In this document: positions 45,791-54,410 of the stretch, piece after piece
How positions within the stretch are numbered: position 1 is the stretch's first letter
How the letters are laid out: every line of letters starts with the position of its first letter
Origin: an uncultured bacterium
Lineage (GTDB): Bacteria > DRYD01
Length of the DNA stretch: 64,000 bases
Direction: 5' to 3'
Assembly (NCBI GenBank): GCA_937139605.1
Contig: CAKZQG010000006.1
Location: forward strand, 62,001-126,000
Notes under the pieces: model-generated
The model's input: only the letters and a program-made list of their open reading frames with translations
What the model was told of the DNA's origin: nothing
Database searches by the model: none
Program-made: the position numbers and the translations under genes

Positions 45791-46794
45791 TTAAATTTTA
45801 ATTTCTTTTTCAATTTTAAATGGGTTATTTTTATCACTTATTAATATATAATTTTCTAATTTATTTAGTTTATCCTTTAGTAAATTTAAATTAAAATCAT
45901 GTTTATCAAAAGACTCAATTTTAGCCAAATAATTTAAAGCTTTTTTTAAAGTACTAATTTCAATAAAATCGGTATTTTCGTTTTCCATAAAGCTTTTAAA
46001 ATCTATTACTTTAAATTTAATTTCATTAATTAAGAAATATTTAAAAAGGGAATTAATTTTTTCAACGAATTCTTCTGCTAATTTGTAATTATTAATAATA
46101 AAGAAGGTATAGTTAGTTTCATAGGTAGCTTTTTGCTTAACAACTAATTTACCAGTTTTAGCCCAATGTTTCCACGCTATTTTTTTAACATCATCTAAAT
46201 AATAAGGTCTAATAGCAAAAAATTCACCTTCCTCTGTTAATTTATAAAATACTGAAGAAACAGTAGATATATTATTTATTATAATATCATAATAATTTAT
46301 ATTAGCGTAATTAGGATAAATATAAAATTCAAAAGGGATATTAAACATTTTATAAATATCTAATTGCTCAAATAAAAAAGAATTAACTAAATAAATTGAA
46401 AGAGTATTTAAATATCCTCTTTTAATTGCTTTAATTTTTAGTTCTTTAGTTACTTTAGAAAAAGGGGGAATATAATAGATTATATTATCTTCAGTTATTA
46501 AATCTAAATGAGCACTATTTATTTTAATTCTTAAAAAAAAACTGGGAAAATTAAGGGATTATAAATAGATAATTTAACATTAAATTCACTATTTTTAAAA
46601 GCTTCAACTACATTAGAATATACACTAATTACTTTTAAATTATTTAAAATAACTTTAGGATAGAAATAAGATAATATCAATACTAAAGTTAATAGAATAA
46701 AAATAAAGTAAGTAAATAAAGAACCACTATTAATAGAAATAATAAAAATAATAATATTAATAAGCCAGAGATAAAAATAATCAATTTTCTTCAT
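45791..46794 (-). pseudogene. DUF58 family membrane protein, split by a frameshift in a T9 run
   Basis: Two frames form one DUF58 protein of about 335 residues. Part 1 (from 46794) has two N-terminal helices and the domain start VYSNVVEAFKNSEFNVKLSIYNPLIFPVFF, where it stops. One extra T in the T9 run at 46533-46541 would let the frame continue through IYYIPPFSKVTKELKIKAIKRGYLNTL into part 2 (from 46348), which holds the DUF58 strip AIRPYYLDDVKKIAWKHWAKTGKL. Either the gene is broken, the run was miscounted, or polymerase slippage on the run makes some full-length protein. It lies 6 bp after minE. Confidence 0.8.
46533..46541. repeat. A9/T9 homopolymer at the DUF58 frameshift
   Basis: A run of nine A on the plus strand (nine T on the coding strand). 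Ten T would restore the DUF58 frame. Long homopolymers are sites of replication and transcription slippage and of sequencing error. Confidence 0.8.
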
Positions 46795-46800
46795 AATGTG

Positions 46801-47085
46801 CTAATTATTTTTTTTGGATGATTTAAAAGGGATAGAAGCAACCAAAGCGATTTTTTTATCATGTGTTTTAATTTGGAAATCCATAGATTCTACATCAACA
46901 TCACTGTACTTAGATATGACATTTATTAGATCTTCTTTAATTTTTTCAATAGTTTTATTATTACTTTCATTTCTATCTTGAACAATAATTAATTGTAGCC
47001 TTTCTTTAGCAATTTTAGATGAACTAACTTTGTAATCTTTTTTAAAGAAATTTATTATTTCTTGTAGCCATTCAGGTAAAGCCAT
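46801..47085 (-). CDS. minE: Cell division topological specificity factor MinE
   Basis: MinE stimulates MinD ATPase and makes the Min system oscillate. The 94-residue protein has an amphipathic N-terminus (WLQEIINFFKKD), the MinD-contact region SSKIAKERLQLIIVQDR and a C-terminal dimer domain (EDLINVISKYSDVDVESMDFQIK). AGGGGGA precedes the ATG. Third gene of minC-minD-minE. Confidence 0.93.
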   Translation of the reverse strand: MALPEWLQEIINFFKKDYKVSSSKIAKERLQLIIVQDRNESNNKTIEKIKEDLINVISKYSDVDVESMDFQIKTHDKKIALVASIPFKSSKKNN

Positions 47086-47101
47086 AAATTACATCCCCCT
47101 A

Positions 47102-47923
47102 TTATGCTTTTCGTTTTATTCCAACTAAATTAACTAATTTTTCAATTAAACTGCCATCATTAAATGGATTTTCTACAGGTAAAGAAGGATCAACTAATCT
47201 TTTGGCAATATTAATAAAATATTTGGCTAATGGTTTAGTTTTACTTAGCACAACAGGTTCCCCATGATTAGTAGAAATAGTTATATATTCATCATCCGGA
47301 ATAATCCCTAATAGATCTATTTTTAAGGTTTCTAATACATCTTCAACTGATAACATTTGAGATTTTTTAACCATATGTTTCTTTAATCTATTAATAACCA
47401 ATTTAGGAGAGAATCTTTCTAAGGATTCTAAAGTAGCAATAACTCGATCTGCATCTCTAATAGAGGATAAATCAGGAGTAGTAACTACAATAGCTTCATC
47501 TGCAGCATAAACTGACATCTTAAATCCATGCTCAATACCTGCGGGACAATCTATAAAAACAAAATCAAAATCATTTTTTATTTCTTGTACAACATCTTTA
47601 AATCCCTGGGGATCAATATCTTCTTTTTGTTTAGTTTGAGGAGCAGGTAGTAAATATAGACTTCCTTGTGTAAATCTTTTATCTTTAATGAGAGCTTGCT
47701 TATAGCTTCTGCAGCGCCCTTCTATAACATCAGAAATATCAAATATTATTTTATTTTCTAAGCCTAAAACTAGATCTAAATTTCTAAGTCCAACATCTGC
47801 ATCAATAAGAACAACTTTATATCCCAAAAAAGCTAACGCTGCTCCTATGTTAGCGGTAACCGTTGTTTTGCCTACCCCACCTTTCCCCGAGGTTACCACA
47901 TATGCCTTAGTATTTTCCTTCAT
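47102..47923 (-). CDS. minD: Septum site-determining ATPase MinD
   Basis: MinD is a membrane-cycling ATPase that recruits MinC to the poles. The 273-residue protein carries the deviant Walker A GKGGVGKTT (13-21), IDADVGLRNLDLVLGLENK, FVFIDCPAGIEHGF, VVTTPDLSSIRDADRVI and a C-terminal amphipathic membrane-targeting helix (SLIEKLVNLVGIKRKA). GGAG before the ATG. Gaps of 35 bp to minC and 16 bp to minE. Confidence 0.96.
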   Translation of the reverse strand: MKENTKAYVVTSGKGGVGKTTVTANIGAALAFLGYKVVLIDADVGLRNLDLVLGLENKIIFDISDVIEGRCRSYKQALIKDKRFTQGSLYLLPAPQTKQKEDIDPQGFKDVVQEIKNDFDFVFIDCPAGIEHGFKMSVYAADEAIVVTTPDLSSIRDADRVIATLESLERFSPKLVINRLKKHMVKKSQMLSVEDVLETLKIDLLGIIPDDEYITISTNHGEPVVLSKTKPLAKYFINIAKRLVDPSLPVENPFNDGSLIEKLVNLVGIKRKA

Positions 47924-47958
47924 TTCCTAACCAACTCCTTTATTTTTTTTAAATTTAC

Positions 47959-48741
47959 TTAGTCTTTAATAATTTCCATAACAATAGATGAATTATTGAT
48001 TCTAAACAATACATTTTTAAAATCTTTCTTTTTATTTTTAAATAATTCTTCATTATATTCTCCAACTAAGTCAGCTATTCTAATAGTAGAGCTATTAAAG
48101 TTCAATGCGAATATAAATGCGTTGTAGTTTTTAGGATATCCACTATGTGCTATCCCCATAAGCTTACCTAATACAATTATATTATTACTACTTCTTATTT
48201 CAGCCCCAGGATTAACATTTCCTATTATTATTATACTTCTTTTATCTTCTATATAATTTCCACTTCTTAAATTTTTATTTATTATTAAAACATCACTATC
48301 ATTTAAATTATTTTTAAGGTTATTATCATTTAATTGATAAAATTCATTAAAATTTTTTTCAAAATTGTTAAAATTTACTTTATTAGTATGATTATTAACA
48401 TTATCTAATTTAGTTTTTGGGGTTAATTTATTGTTAGTATTGATAACAGAAGGTGCATCCACATTAATTCCATAACTAACAGAAATCATTTTGGTAATAG
48501 GGTTTGTACTTCTTATTGTATCAATATTTATTCCTAAATTATGAAAATTAATTAAAATGTTTTTAAATTCTATTTCATTTAACCCTAGATCCCCTAAATC
48601 AAGGATAACCATGTTATTACTTAAGAGTTCTTTAAGACCTTTATTAAATAATTCTATTAATTTAGAATTAATTAGTTCTAGGTTAATTTCAGTTAATTTA
48701 AATATAATTTTTCCTTTTTCTTGCTTTAAGGTAACAGCCAT
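47959..48741 (-). CDS. minC: Septum site-determining protein MinC
   Basis: MinC blocks FtsZ ring assembly away from midcell. The 260-residue protein has an N-terminal domain (about 1-100, LKQEKGKIIFKLTEINLELI...), a long Asn-rich linker (about 100-155) and the C-terminal beta-helix domain: LRSGNYIEDKRSIIIIGNV, NPGAEIRSSNNIIVLGKLMG, AHSGYPKNYNAFIFALNF and STIRIADL. The RSG and G.A...A..I.V.G.L.G motifs are those of MinC_C. It starts 2 bp after the Lon-N-like gene stops, with no Shine-Dalgarno, suggesting translational coupling. Confidence 0.92.
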   Translation of the reverse strand: MAVTLKQEKGKIIFKLTEINLELINSKLIELFNKGLKELLSNNMVILDLGDLGLNEIEFKNILINFHNLGINIDTIRSTNPITKMISVSYGINVDAPSVINTNNKLTPKTKLDNVNNHTNKVNFNNFEKNFNEFYQLNDNNLKNNLNDSDVLIINKNLRSGNYIEDKRSIIIIGNVNPGAEIRSSNNIIVLGKLMGIAHSGYPKNYNAFIFALNFNSSTIRIADLVGEYNEELFKNKKKDFKNVLFRINNSSIVMEIIKD

Positions 48742-48743
48742 AA

Positions 48744-49373
48744 TTAATTAAAATAGAAAGTAAATATTAGTGGTTTATTAATGAAATTATGAAGTACAAT
48801 ATTTTTAGCGGGCCATCTTTTTAAGATTTCTTGAATTAATTCAATTAATTTATAAGCTCTTTTAATGCAATCTTCTTGGGATAATAATTCTTGCTTTATA
48901 GAAGCTTTTACTCTTATTATAGAAGCTAACAAATCAGTTAAAGTACATAAATCTTTTTTATACATACTTTCATAATAAGAATTCACATTTAGGATACCTA
49001 TATAGTTTTTGGCAACGTTTAATAAATTTGTTTTTAATTCCTCTTCATTTATTGGAATCTTTTTTTCTTCTAAGATTTTAAAGTTAGATGAATAAGGATA
49101 AATATCTTCAAAATCAACTTCAAAAACTTTTACTCTTTTAAATGCTTTTAGTTGTATAATAAAAGTATTAGCGTATAATTTTTGAACACTAATTACTTCA
49201 CATAAACATCCATAATCATAAAAATTATATTTATCATCTTTAACCAATAAACTTATAAATCTCCAATTATGAGTTATATTATTTGCCAATTTTTCATCGT
49301 TAAGAACTAAACCCACAATATTTCCAGGAAATAATACTATATTTGTTAATGGTAAGATATATAATTTATCCAT
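48744..49373 (-). CDS. Lon N-terminal (LAN/PUA-like) domain protein
   Basis: A 209-residue protein made of the substrate-binding N-domain of Lon protease without the AAA+ or protease parts. The start LYILPLTNIVLFPGNIVGLVLND matches the family's 'LPLLPLRDVVVFPG.....L.V', followed by GCLCEVISV, YANTFIIQLKAFKRVKVFEV and a helical C-terminal part (ELLSQEDCIKRAYKLIELIQEILK). Such stand-alone proteins exist widely; their role is unknown. It is the first gene of the run leading into minCDE. Confidence 0.8.
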   Translation of the reverse strand: MDKLYILPLTNIVLFPGNIVGLVLNDEKLANNITHNWRFISLLVKDDKYNFYDYGCLCEVISVQKLYANTFIIQLKAFKRVKVFEVDFEDIYPYSSNFKILEEKKIPINEEELKTNLLNVAKNYIGILNVNSYYESMYKKDLCTLTDLLASIIRVKASIKQELLSQEDCIKRAYKLIELIQEILKRWPAKNIVLHNFINKPLIFTFYFN

Positions 49374-49455
49374 AGAAATTCTATTAATTTTATATCCTAT
49401 TTTTTAATATTCCCTTTTATTAATTTCAATAAAATATTTTTATTTCCTTTTAGGA

Positions 49456-50397
49456 TTACTTTTTATTTTTGTATCTATTTTTCATAATAAATTCTTTTAT
49501 TTTACTTTCTAAGTTTTCATTAGTTAAATAACTTATATATAATGAATTATTTTTGATAGCGATATTTTGAATAGAGTTATATTTATTAGTAATTTTTTGT
49601 TTAAAAATTTCTCTTATTTTTTCGTTTGATAAGTTAAAAGTTTTTGCTTTTTTAGTAATAGGATCTAGTAGCGTAACAGTACCTACAATAGGTAAATCAA
49701 ATTCAGCAGGATCTCCTATTTTAATTAAAAATAGTTCATTTCCTTTTTTTACAAAATAATTAAATAGTAAAGAAATCTTTGGTATTTCAAAATCATCTAT
49801 ATCTACAAAATCAGAAACAAAAAATAAAATGGAAGTCCTTTTTAAAAATTGATTTATTTTACTTATTAAATTCAGTATATTATTAGAAGCTCCTAAGTAT
49901 TTTTCTTTATTTTTAAAAAAGTCTTTATAAATATTATTTAAAAAATGAAGAATCTTATAGTTATTAGCTAAATTTTTAGATGGTTTAAAATAAGAGAACT
50001 CTTTTTTAAAAGAAACAAAAGCCCCCAATCTTTCATTTAAAGAATGTGCTAAATTTATAATGAAAGCTACAATCTCTATTAATAATTCTATCTTTAATTT
50101 ATTTTTAGTACCAAAAAATAAAGTAGAACTTAAATCAATACAAACAAATACAGGTATTTCTCTCTCTTCTTGAAAATTTCTTACAAATAATTGATTATAT
50201 CTTGCGCTAACGTTCCAGTCTATATATCTCGGGTCATCACCAGGGATATATTCTCTTACATCAACGAACTCAACTCCACTACCCTTAAATATCGATCTAT
50301 TACTACCAAATATTAATCTATTACTATATTTTTTTGTAAGTTTAAGATAAAAGGTAGGTAAATTTTCTATAAATTTTAAAGAAAAATTATTTTCCAT
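49456..50397 (-). CDS. DUF58 family protein (vWA-like)
   Basis: A 313-residue DUF58 protein without membrane helices. The signature GVEFVDVREYIPGDDPRYIDWN is at about 40-62, followed by SARYNQLFVRNFQEEREIPVFVCIDLSSTLFFG, whose DxSxS-like stretch (DLSST) resembles a von Willebrand A metal site, and ILFFVSDFVDIDDF. DUF58 genes usually stand beside a MoxR AAA+ ATPase gene; none is seen here. A second, membrane-bound DUF58 gene lies on the other side of the min operon at 45.8-46.8 kb. Confidence 0.88.
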   Translation of the reverse strand: MENNFSLKFIENLPTFYLKLTKKYSNRLIFGSNRSIFKGSGVEFVDVREYIPGDDPRYIDWNVSARYNQLFVRNFQEEREIPVFVCIDLSSTLFFGTKNKLKIELLIEIVAFIINLAHSLNERLGAFVSFKKEFSYFKPSKNLANNYKILHFLNNIYKDFFKNKEKYLGASNNILNLISKINQFLKRTSILFFVSDFVDIDDFEIPKISLLFNYFVKKGNELFLIKIGDPAEFDLPIVGTVTLLDPITKKAKTFNLSNEKIREIFKQKITNKYNSIQNIAIKNNSLYISYLTNENLESKIKEFIMKNRYKNKK

Positions 50398-50471
50398 CTT
50401 TTTTGAAAATAGATTATTAAAATAATTTTCTTTCTTTGATAAAATTCTCTTATTTTAAAATTTATTCCTTT

Positions 50472-50519
50472 ATATATTAAAATATACTCTAAATAATATA
50501 TTAAAATATACTCTAAATA
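50472..50519. repeat. Perfect 24 bp tandem repeat
   Basis: Two identical 24 bp units at 50472-50495 and 50496-50519, each containing ATATTAAAATATACTCTAAA. They lie between the stop of an unknown membrane gene (50524) and the DUF58 gene, in the stretch that should hold any DUF58 promoter. The unit is AT-rich with TATATT-like words, so the duplication may double a promoter or operator. Confidence 0.85.
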
Positions 50520-50523
50520 GGAT

Positions 50524-51321
50524 TTATTTTAATAAATTATTTAATTTTTTAACTAAATTTATTAAAAATTCTCTAAATTTAGAATTGTTCATAAATATTA
50601 ATTGTAAAGCATTAACAATAGGCATAACTGGTAAAGTATAAGGTAAAATAGAGTTAAAATATAATGAGTAATTTAAAATAGTAGATATACTAGAAAATAT
50701 ATAATCTCCTTTTTGGATGTCAGAAAATTTAGATGAATTTTTAAAAATAAGATATCCTTTTATAGGTATTAATATAGAAGACATAATAATACCTACTAAT
50801 GGCATACCTAAAATTAAGCCAATTCCTCCCAAAGCTCCAATTAAATCAACTATTCCAAGATATTTATAGGATTTATCATTAGTATTTATTCCTGCATTAA
50901 TTTCTGCTATCCCATTAACAACTCCTTTAAAAGCACCTATAAATACTCCTAAACTTTTAATAAAGTAAGAAAAAGTACCTACACTAGGAATATTAGTCTC
51001 ACTAATTATATTAGTAAAAAACTTAGGTTCTATTTTCCTAGAAGATAACATCTTTAGGAATTCACTAAAATACGAACTAAACTTTCCACTCTCAAATATA
51101 TAAGTTACCCTTGAAAAAGGATCAATTAAATCAGTTAGACTAAGTCTTGCTTTTAAATTATCTGCAAATTTCTTATCTATTTTCCTTAAAAAATTACTAT
51201 CTTTATTAATTTTTATATTATCTTTTAAGGCATTTCCTAATTTATCAATTGGCAAATTATATTTATAACCAAAATCTTTGTTATTTAATTTATTATTAAA
51301 ATTTATCTTGCTTAACAACAT
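50524..51321 (-). CDS. Unknown protein with central membrane helices
   Basis: Not recognised. The 265-residue product starts with about 110 charged residues (Lys, Asn, Asp), then has a Gly-rich helical region (about 120-185: FIGAFKGVVNGIAEINAG, LIGALGGIGLILGMPLVGIIM) with small-xxx-small packing, and two further hydrophobic helices (about 205-245). There is no signal peptide or catalytic motif. The Gly-rich pattern suggests a membrane-embedded or pore-like protein. It is first in the minus-strand block that runs to 27.9 kb, 163 bp from the divergent bpsA. Confidence 0.55.
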   Translation of the reverse strand: MLLSKINFNNKLNNKDFGYKYNLPIDKLGNALKDNIKINKDSNFLRKIDKKFADNLKARLSLTDLIDPFSRVTYIFESGKFSSYFSEFLKMLSSRKIEPKFFTNIISETNIPSVGTFSYFIKSLGVFIGAFKGVVNGIAEINAGINTNDKSYKYLGIVDLIGALGGIGLILGMPLVGIIMSSILIPIKGYLIFKNSSKFSDIQKGDYIFSSISTILNYSLYFNSILPYTLPVMPIVNALQLIFMNNSKFREFLINLVKKLNNLLK

Positions 51322-51484
51322 AATAGCTTATCTTTTTATTATTTATTTAAAAAATTAAATAATGAAATATTTATGAGCAAGTTAAGAATGTAAAAAAAAG
51401 GTTAAAAATTAAAATATATAGAATAATAATATTAGATTAGATTATTTCATTAAAATAAGAAATTACAAATAAAAGGGTGATAAC

Positions 51485-52552
51485 ATGAAAGAATTAACAA
51501 TATTAAATACTAAAACAGATTATATAATATTAAGATTTTTATCACAAAATCCCGCATCATATTGGGATTTATTATTAAATTCTTTTGATAATAGTATAAA
51601 TACAATAAACTCAATTGAAAAATTACTAAAAGAAAACTTAATAAAATATGAAAATAATTATTTTAGTTTAACAGAAAAAGGAAAAGAGTTAGTAAAAAAA
51701 ATATTAAAGACTCAATATAAAGATGTAATATGTAAAGAATGTAATGGTAAAGGTTTAAAAATAACTGAATATTTTAAAGATATTTTAAGTAAGTTTTTAG
51801 AATTAACAAAAGATAGACCGCATGCTATTCCTGAGTTTGATCAAGGAGTAGTTGAACCTATTACTCTTATTTCAAGAGTAATTTTTATGTATTATAAAGG
51901 AGATATTGAGAATAAAGATATAGTACTAATAGGAGATGATGATTTAACTTCTATTATACTAGCTTTATCTAATTTACCTAATAATATTTTAGTTTTAGAA
52001 GCTGATAAAAGATTGGTAGATTATATTAATAATAAATCTAAAGAACTTAATTTAAATAGCTTAAAAGCGGTAGTTTATAACGTAGAAGATCCAGTTAATG
52101 AAGAATATCTAGGTAAATTTGATACGTTTCTAACTGATCCTGTTGAAACAATAGAAGGAATAACATTATTTATATCCCGTGGAGTTAGTATGTTAAAAGA
52201 GGAAGGAGTAGTATATTTTGGGCTAACTCACTTAGAAGCATCCTATAAAAAATGGCATAAAATCCATTCTAATCTATATTCTATGAATTTAGTTATAACA
52301 GATTTACTGGATAAATTCCAATTATATGATTTAAATCCAGAAGATATAGTAAATAAGGGATATAGAGTATATACAGAAGCAGTTAATAAATTAGGGATAA
52401 AACCAGATAAACCTACAAAGCCTTGGTACAACTCAGCTTTCCATAGATTAATTTTAGTAGATAAACCTAATCCTTACTACCCTTACAATAAGCAAATAAA
52501 ATTAGAAAGAAATTTATATTATGATAATGAAGCCTATGTAACTCTTTATTAA
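51485..52552 (+). CDS. bpsA: N4-bis(aminopropyl)spermidine synthase
   Basis: BpsA adds two aminopropyl groups from decarboxylated S-adenosylmethionine to spermidine, making branched polyamines that stabilise nucleic acids at high temperature. The 355-residue protein has an N-terminal winged-helix part (about 1-75), CKECNGKG, RPHAIPEFDQGVVEPITLISR, and the characteristic VLIGDDDLTS-type core (IVLIGDDDLTSIILAL), FDTFLTDPVETIEGI and a Tyr-rich tail. This gene is known mainly from thermophilic archaea and bacteria and is the best clue to lifestyle here. AGGGTGAT before the ATG. Confidence 0.92.
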   Translation: MKELTILNTKTDYIILRFLSQNPASYWDLLLNSFDNSINTINSIEKLLKENLIKYENNYFSLTEKGKELVKKILKTQYKDVICKECNGKGLKITEYFKDILSKFLELTKDRPHAIPEFDQGVVEPITLISRVIFMYYKGDIENKDIVLIGDDDLTSIILALSNLPNNILVLEADKRLVDYINNKSKELNLNSLKAVVYNVEDPVNEEYLGKFDTFLTDPVETIEGITLFISRGVSMLKEEGVVYFGLTHLEASYKKWHKIHSNLYSMNLVITDLLDKFQLYDLNPEDIVNKGYRVYTEAVNKLGIKPDKPTKPWYNSAFHRLILVDKPNPYYPYNKQIKLERNLYYDNEAYVTLY

Positions 52553-52595
52553 AATTATAAAAATAAAATTATAAAAAAACATATAAAAAAATCCT

Positions 52596-53435
52596 ATGAT
52601 GCTAAATACTTTAAAACGTGTAAATTTAATAAACTTAATTAATATAAACATAATAAAACTACTTAAAACTATATGCTTTAATGATACTGATCTCTTAGAA
52701 GATATATCTACAAACAAAAGGGATCTTAATATATTTATAATTGATTTTACAAAGTTAGGTGGATTTTTACAAATGAAAATAGATGAATATTTATTTAAAA
52801 ACTTTGATTATTTTAACAATTATTTAAACGATATTTTATTGATAAGATTTTATCAATTTTCAAATAACACAATTACAATAGGTAAATTACAAAAAATTAA
52901 TGAAGAAATAATTAAAGAAAATAAAGAGTATTTAATAGTTAGAAGAATAACGGGTGGAAAAGCTGTATATCATATTCCCAAAAAAGACTTAACTTTTAGC
53001 GTAATAGCTAATACAAATATATTTAAAAAAATTAATTTTAATAATGAAAATATTCTAAATTTCATTCATAAATTTTTTAATAATTTAGTAAAAGAAACAT
53101 TATTTTCATTAAATATAAATTTAAATAAATCTGATACTCTTAATAAAGAGAATAAAGATATATTAAATGAGAGATTAATGCGGTTTGATTGTTTTGCTAA
53201 GCCTATGGATTTTGAATTAGTTTATAATAACCAAAAGATAGTAGGTACAGCTATTAAAATAGATAATACTAAATTTATTTTACAAGCTAATATTAAATTA
53301 TATTTAATAAATGAATCTATAATTAATCAAGAATTTATAGATAAATTTATCCAGATTTTTTATATTAATTTATATAAAAATTTTTCAGAAAATTTAGCAA
53401 ATATTAGCAATAGTTTCTTATCTTCTATAAAATAG
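52596..53435 (+). CDS. Lipoate-protein ligase / octanoyltransferase family (LplA/LipM)
   Basis: A BPL/LplA-family enzyme that attaches lipoate or octanoate to the lysine of lipoyl proteins such as GcvH. Core motifs: LIRFYQFSNNTITIGKLQ, YLIVRRITGGKAVYH, KDLTFSVIAN and RFDCFAKPMDFELVYNNQKIVGTAIKI. A cysteine lies in DCFAKP, where LipM octanoyltransferases have their nucleophile, which favours LipM over LplA. The family part begins at about residue 45 (FIIDFTKLGGFLQMKIDEYL); the first 45 residues are an unusual extension or the true start is further in. It lies near gcvPB, a user of lipoate. Confidence 0.8.
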   Translation: MMLNTLKRVNLINLININIIKLLKTICFNDTDLLEDISTNKRDLNIFIIDFTKLGGFLQMKIDEYLFKNFDYFNNYLNDILLIRFYQFSNNTITIGKLQKINEEIIKENKEYLIVRRITGGKAVYHIPKKDLTFSVIANTNIFKKINFNNENILNFIHKFFNNLVKETLFSLNINLNKSDTLNKENKDILNERLMRFDCFAKPMDFELVYNNQKIVGTAIKIDNTKFILQANIKLYLINESIINQEFIDKFIQIFYINLYKNFSENLANISNSFLSSIK

Positions 53436-53501
53436 AAATCTTTACAAAATAGAGTTTAATAACCTAAGGAGTAATAGAGTAAAATTGCTTAAAATTTAAA
53501 T

Positions 53502-54398
53502 ATGATTTATTTTTTATTATTTTATAATTCTCTTAATATTGATTTTAAAAATTCATATGAATTTTATAATAACTTAGTTAACTATGTATCTAGAAACGGC
53601 AATGTTTTAAATTCCTTAAATACAGAAAGAATTAATTTTTTAGGTGTATATGATGTTATAAAAGATATAGAGAATTTTAATAATATTGAAAAATTAATAA
53701 CGAAAGAGGATAAGATTTTTTTATTTACTTTAGGTGGTGACGGAACTTTATTTAATTCGTTATCATTAATAAAAAAAAAGTTTAATTCAGATTTAAGTAT
53801 TTTTGTATTTCCTATAAATTTTGGGAGTAAAGGGTTCTATTGTTTTTATAATAAAAAACTAATCAATGATATCCCTAATTTTTTAGAATTAATTATTGAT
53901 GATTATAAACAATCTAAATTTTTAAAAGGTTTTTTTTTAAAATTGGTATTAAAAGATAAAATAGAATATTTTATAGGGGATATTGTTATAAAAAATAAAA
54001 TTTCTCATAAACCTACAAAAATAAAGTATTATATAAATAATTGTATTAATTATATAGAAGAATTAGCGGATGGGTTATTAATATTTTCTAAATTTGGTAG
54101 TACTGGTTATTTTTTATCTCTATATGGAATTTTTATAGATTTAGATATAGATGATTTAATTGGAATAACATTTATAGCTCCACATTCTATTAAATATAAA
54201 CCCCAGATATTTAAAAACAAGGAAATATATATAGAAAATATTGATAAAAATGAGCTAATTATAATAAAAGACGGATTAATTTTAAATGATTTTATACATT
54301 ATCAAGAAAAAATTAAAGTTGAATTGGATAATTCCTTTTTTTATTTAATGGGTAAAACCAATATATTTGATAAATGGTATAAAACTTTTTACATTTAA
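53502..54398 (+). CDS. nadK: NAD kinase homologue, divergent
   Basis: NAD kinase makes NADP from NAD and ATP. The 298-residue protein has GGDGT at 78-82 (LFTLGGDGTLFNSL) and the second signature ADGLLIFSKFGSTGYFLSLYG, corresponding to SDGLIxxTPTGSTAYxLSxGG. Two other landmarks are altered: the NxGxLGF segment reads NFGSKGFYCF, and the NE pair is GD (IGDIVIKN). The fold and nucleotide loop are clear, the substrate site less so. It is followed 12 bp later by an unknown propeller-like gene. Confidence 0.8.
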   Translation: MIYFLLFYNSLNIDFKNSYEFYNNLVNYVSRNGNVLNSLNTERINFLGVYDVIKDIENFNNIEKLITKEDKIFLFTLGGDGTLFNSLSLIKKKFNSDLSIFVFPINFGSKGFYCFYNKKLINDIPNFLELIIDDYKQSKFLKGFFLKLVLKDKIEYFIGDIVIKNKISHKPTKIKYYINNCINYIEELADGLLIFSKFGSTGYFLSLYGIFIDLDIDDLIGITFIAPHSIKYKPQIFKNKEIYIENIDKNELIIIKDGLILNDFIHYQEKIKVELDNSFFYLMGKTNIFDKWYKTFYI

Positions 54399-54410
54399 AT
54401 TATATAAAAA

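Noticed and set aside
45791-46794. Two separate small genes in place of one DUF58 gene
   Set aside because: The gap between them translates, without a stop, into the missing DUF58 segment once one T is added to the T9 run, so a single disrupted gene explains all the sequence.
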